Shown: in pieces, positions 61,615 to 64,000 of the stretch
How the letters are laid out: the number at the start of each line of letters is the position of its first letter
Position numbering within the stretch: the first letter of the stretch is position 1
Assembly: GCA_003161615.1 (NCBI GenBank)
Contig: PMOB01000010.1
Span: forward strand, 1 to 64,000
Direction of reading: 5' to 3'
Origin: Actinomycetota bacterium
GTDB taxonomy: Bacteria; Actinomycetota; Thermoleophilia; Gaiellales; Gaiellaceae
Length of the DNA: 64,000 nucleotides
The notes under the pieces: model-generated
Database searches by the model: none
What the model was told of the DNA's origin: nothing
The model's input: only the letters and a program-made list of their open reading frames with translations
Program-made: the position numbers and the translations under genes

Positions 61615-61692
61615 CTAACGGGTGCCGCGCGGGCCGAGGAGGCGCGCGGTAGCGCCACCCGGCTTCCTGTCCATCACGTTCGTGAGCAACAT
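61615..61692 (-). CDS. Possible 25-aa leader peptide of the ABC operon
   Basis: Minus strand ATG 61692 to TAG: MLLTNVMDRKPGGATARLLG followed by PRGTR. TAGCCT lies 9 nt upstream, so the transcript would begin about at the ATG. The ORF ends 66 nt before the ABC ATPase, with a GC hairpin between. Its Arg/Gly/Pro-rich end could stall ribosomes. Not in the ORF track because of length; homology not testable here. Confidence 0.4.
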   Translation of the reverse strand: MLLTNVMDRKPGGATARLLGPRGTR

Positions 61693-61759
61693 GGTCTCGC
61701 CAGGCTAGGCGCTCTTGCGCACTTCGTCAAATGTCGCCTCTGAGCAGGTGTTTGCGCGC

Positions 61760-61765
61760 TAGCGT
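61760..61765 (+). promoter_or_regulatory. -10 element for leaderless sulfurtransferase gene
   Basis: TAGCGT-N7-ATG(61773). Confidence 0.55.
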
Positions 61766-61772
61766 TCGGTCA

Positions 61773-62489
61773 ATGGCCGGCCGCTACCAGTTCGTCGACT
61801 GCCGCTGGGAGCTCGGGGATCCCGACGCCGGTCGCCGCGCCTACCTCGCCGGCCATGTCCCGGGCGCATCGTTTCTCGACGTCGACGCGGACCTCTCGGA
61901 CTTGTCGGTGCAGGGCGCGGGGCGCCATCCGCTTCCGTCCGCCGCGGCGTTCGCTGGCGCCGCCGGCCGCGCCGGGATCGGTGCGGGCGTCTTCGTGGTC
62001 GCGTACGGGACGATGGGCGGCGCCGAGCGGCTGTGGTGGCTGCTCCGCCATTTCGGACACGACGACTGCGCCGTCGTGATCGGCGGCATCGCGGCGTGGG
62101 GCGGCCAGCTGCGTGCCGGCGATGAGGAGATCGAGCCCGCCGAATTCGTCCCGCGCGAGCGCGAAGGCGACACGATCACGGCAGAGGAGATCGTCCGCCG
62201 CCTGGCCGATCCGTCGCTCCTGCGCGTCGATGCGCGGACCGCCAACCGCTGGCGCGGCGAGCCGAACGAGATCGACGACCCGCCGGGCCGGATTCCGGGC
62301 GCAGCCAACGCGCCGTGGAACGAGCCGCTGCCGGAGCTGCCCGCGGGAGAGCTCGCCGCCTACTGCGGCTCTGGCGTCAGCTCATGCGTCACCCTCCACC
62401 GCGCCTGGCTCGCGGGCCGCGAAGGCCGGCTCTACCCCGGCTCGTGGAGCGAGTGGTCGAAGCGCGGCCTGCCGCTCGAGCGCGGCTAG
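61773..62489 (+). CDS. Thiosulfate/3-mercaptopyruvate sulfurtransferase-type tandem rhodanese
   Basis: 238 aa. N-terminal inactive rhodanese: FVDCRWELGDPDAGRRAYLAGHVPGASFLDVDADLSD, VAYGTMGGAERLWWLLRHFGHDDCAVVIGG. C-terminal active domain: LRVDARTANRWRGEPNEIDDPPGRIPGAANAPW and catalytic AYCGSGVSSCVTLHRAWLAG. CGSGVS loop indicates thiosulfate/MPST type. ATG 61773 follows TAGCGT. Stop shared as CTAG with the aminotransferase. Confidence 0.93.
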   Translation: MAGRYQFVDCRWELGDPDAGRRAYLAGHVPGASFLDVDADLSDLSVQGAGRHPLPSAAAFAGAAGRAGIGAGVFVVAYGTMGGAERLWWLLRHFGHDDCAVVIGGIAAWGGQLRAGDEEIEPAEFVPREREGDTITAEEIVRRLADPSLLRVDARTANRWRGEPNEIDDPPGRIPGAANAPWNEPLPELPAGELAAYCGSGVSSCVTLHRAWLAGREGRLYPGSWSEWSKRGLPLERG

Positions 62490-63850
62490 CGGCGGACGCC
62501 GGCGCTCGCGGCTGAGAGCGCGAACTTCGTCAGCGACTTCGGCATCCGCTGCGCGGACTTGACCGTGGCGTGGAGGGCTTCTGCGAACTCCTCGACGTCC
62601 TCGTCCGAGAGGCAGAGCGGCGGCAGCACCTTGACGACGGCCATGTTGTGGCCGGCGACCTGGGTGAGGATCCGGTGCCGCGTGAAGAGCGGCACGACGA
62701 CGAGCTGCGCGAAGAGTCCCTTCTGCATCCGCTCGATCAGCCGCCAGGACGTCCGCCCGGATTTCGGCTCGGTGAACTCGATTGCCCACATCAGCCCGAG
62801 CCCGCGCACCTCGCTCGCGACCTCGAAGTCCTCGACGAGCGGCCGGGTCAGCTTGAGCAGCTTCTCGCCGAGGCGGGCGCTCTCCTCCACCAGCCGGCGG
62901 TCGCGCAACTCCTGGAGCGTTGCGAGGCCGGCCGCCATGCCGAGCTCGTTCGGCGCGAACGTCGAGCCGTGGGAGACCGCGTGCTCCATCGAGTCGAACA
63001 CGGCCTCGTGCACCGCGCGCGACATGAGCAGCCCGCCGACGGGGACGTAGCCGCCGGAGAGCGACTTCGCGACCGGAACGAGATCCGGCTCGAGCCCCCA
63101 GTGCTCGAACGCGAACATCCGGCCCGTCCGGCCGAAGCCGGTCTGCACCTCGTCGACGGCGAACAGCGTCCCGTAGCGGCGGCACAACTCCTGCGCGCCC
63201 TGGAGATAACCGTCCGGCGGCAGATGGACGCCCTTCCCCTGGATCGGCTCGACGAGGAAGATCGCGACGTCCTCGCGCCGCAGCTCGGCCTCGAGCGCGC
63301 CGAGGTCGCCGAACGGCACCTGCGCGAAGCCGGGCAGGAGTGGCTGGAAGCGGTCGGTGAACTCGGGACAGCCGTTTGCCGAGAGGGCGCCGAGGGTCAA
63401 CCCGTGGAAGCCGTGCTCGCACGAGATCACGCGCTCGCGCTTCGTCGCGGCGCGGCCAAGCTTCAGCGCCGCCTCGACCGCCTCGGTGCCGGTGCTCGTG
63501 AAAAGACAGCGCTCGATCCGTCCGCCGGCGAGCTCGATGAGCTGCTCGGCCAGCAGGCCGGGGAGAAGAGTCGTCCCCATCGCGAGCATCCCGGGCGTCT
63601 CGAGCTCGAGCGCCTCGACGAGTGCCGCCCGCACGCGCGGGTTGTTGCGGCCGACGTTGTACATCCCGAAGCCGCCGAGCATGTCGAGGTAGCGCTTGCC
63701 GTCCTCATCGAAGAGATAGGCGCCTTCGGCGCGCGCCCACGTCCGGTCGAAGTCGATCGTTCGGAGAACGCGGACGAACTGCGGGTTGATCGAGCGCGCC
63801 CAGAGGTCGAGATCCTCGCCGCGCCGTGCGTCGAGCAGCTCCCGCAACAT
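62486..63850 (-). CDS. Class III PLP-dependent aminotransferase
   Basis: 454 aa. EGAYLFDEDGKRYLDMLGGFGMYNVGRNNPRV, LFTSTGTEAVEAALKLGRAAT, CEHGFHGLTLGALSANG, FLVEPIQGKGVHLPPDGYL, LFAVDEVQTGFGRTGRMFAFEHWGLEPDLVPVAKSLSGGYVPVGGLLM with PLP Lys. Nearest in style to ornithine/putrescine or acetylornithine aminotransferases; specific amine not assignable. ATG 63850 follows TAGGCT by 6 nt. Confidence 0.93.
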   Translation of the reverse strand: MLRELLDARRGEDLDLWARSINPQFVRVLRTIDFDRTWARAEGAYLFDEDGKRYLDMLGGFGMYNVGRNNPRVRAALVEALELETPGMLAMGTTLLPGLLAEQLIELAGGRIERCLFTSTGTEAVEAALKLGRAATKRERVISCEHGFHGLTLGALSANGCPEFTDRFQPLLPGFAQVPFGDLGALEAELRREDVAIFLVEPIQGKGVHLPPDGYLQGAQELCRRYGTLFAVDEVQTGFGRTGRMFAFEHWGLEPDLVPVAKSLSGGYVPVGGLLMSRAVHEAVFDSMEHAVSHGSTFAPNELGMAAGLATLQELRDRRLVEESARLGEKLLKLTRPLVEDFEVASEVRGLGLMWAIEFTEPKSGRTSWRLIERMQKGLFAQLVVVPLFTRHRILTQVAGHNMAVVKVLPPLCLSDEDVEEFAEALHATVKSAQRMPKSLTKFALSAASAGVRR

Positions 63851-63856
63851 GGATTG

Positions 63857-63862
63857 AGCCTA
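63857..63862 (-). promoter_or_regulatory. -10 element for leaderless aminotransferase gene
   Basis: Minus strand TAGGCT-N6-ATG(63850). Confidence 0.55.
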
Positions 63863-63910
63863 GCTCAGCCCGAACGGCCGGTCCGCGCGCCCCGGCACAA
63901 TGTCGCCGGC

Positions 63911-63982
63911 GCCCCCGTAGCTCAGTGGATAGAGCAGCGGTTTCCTAAACCGCGTGCGCAAGTTCGATTCTTGCCGGGGGCA
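63911..63982 (+). tRNA. tRNA-Arg (anticodon CCT)
   Basis: 72 nt: acceptor GCCCCCG with CGGGGGC, D-arm GCTCAGTGGATAGAGC, anticodon arm GCGGTTTCCTAAACCGC with CCT, T-arm GCAAGTTCGATTCTTGC, discriminator A. CCA not encoded. CACAAT (63896-63901) is a weak -10. Confidence 0.97.
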
Positions 63983-64000
63983 TCCGCCTAGTCGTCTCTC

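Overview
The window is a high-GC bacterial chromosome segment built around the replication origin. Reading left on the minus strand are dnaA, dnaN, recF, a DciA/DUF721 gene, gyrB and the 5' part of gyrA. Reading right on the plus strand are rpmH, rnpA, yidD, yidC, jag, rsmG, parA and parB. This order, together with an ECF42/DGPF pair, a CGNR regulator, polyphosphate-glucokinase-like ROK kinase, many GTG/TTG starts and apparent leaderless genes, suggests an Actinomycetota member, perhaps a deep lineage such as Thermoleophilia. That placement is inference; no rRNA is present.

Layout. 1-7.7 kb: gyrA (partial), gyrB, dciA, recF, dnaN, dnaA, with oriC candidates on both sides of dnaA. 7.9-12.4 kb: rpmH to parB plus tRNA-Ile, which overlaps the parB stop codon. 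12.4-18.7 kb: a secreted protein, a bifunctional nuclease, a CPBP protease, MscS, a class A PBP and a Thr-rich-tailed Ser/Thr kinase. 18.7-25.6 kb: moeA (containing a parS candidate), an M28 peptidase, an RsbW-like kinase, otsA, moaC, mogA and a UbiA/MqnP-like prenyltransferase. 26.3-33.1 kb: ccmABCD, hemX-like, hemA, hemC, hemD and a SAM hydroxide adenosyltransferase. 33-39.5 kb: purine permease, tRNA-Phe, arginase, rarA, M20 peptidase, DUF1385. 39.5-47.8 kb: ROK kinase and NDH-2, CGNR regulator, ECF42 sigma with DGPF protein, DDAH-like hydrolase, DUF1998 helicase. 47.8-50.3 kb: TPP riboswitch and thiD-thiM-thiL. 50.3-57.1 kb: thioredoxin, polyprenol-phosphate mannosyltransferase-like GT2, PolX-PHP, PLP decarboxylase, YbjQ, otsB. 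57.1-64 kb: an ABC/methyltransferase/MFS/CitE operon with a possible leader peptide, a sulfurtransferase, a class III aminotransferase and tRNA-Arg.

Most genes are core housekeeping and tightly coupled: neighbours overlap by ATGA, GTGA, TTGA or even CTGA. I saw no phage, transposon, CRISPR array or obvious defence island. The most unusual content is architectural. At least 15 genes carry TAnnnT exactly 6-7 nt before an ATG/GTG start, as expected for leaderless transcripts. Several divergent gene pairs are only 16-38 nt apart. Three convergent pairs share one CTAG as both stop codons. recF and mogA appear to start at CTG. A terminator-like hairpin ends 7 nt before the gyrB start codon and holds its Shine-Dalgarno-like sequence. 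A G-quadruplex motif covers the hemD start. No stretch longer than about 300 bases lacks a gene; the largest gaps (7658-7921, 39199-39489, 61549-61772) are described below.
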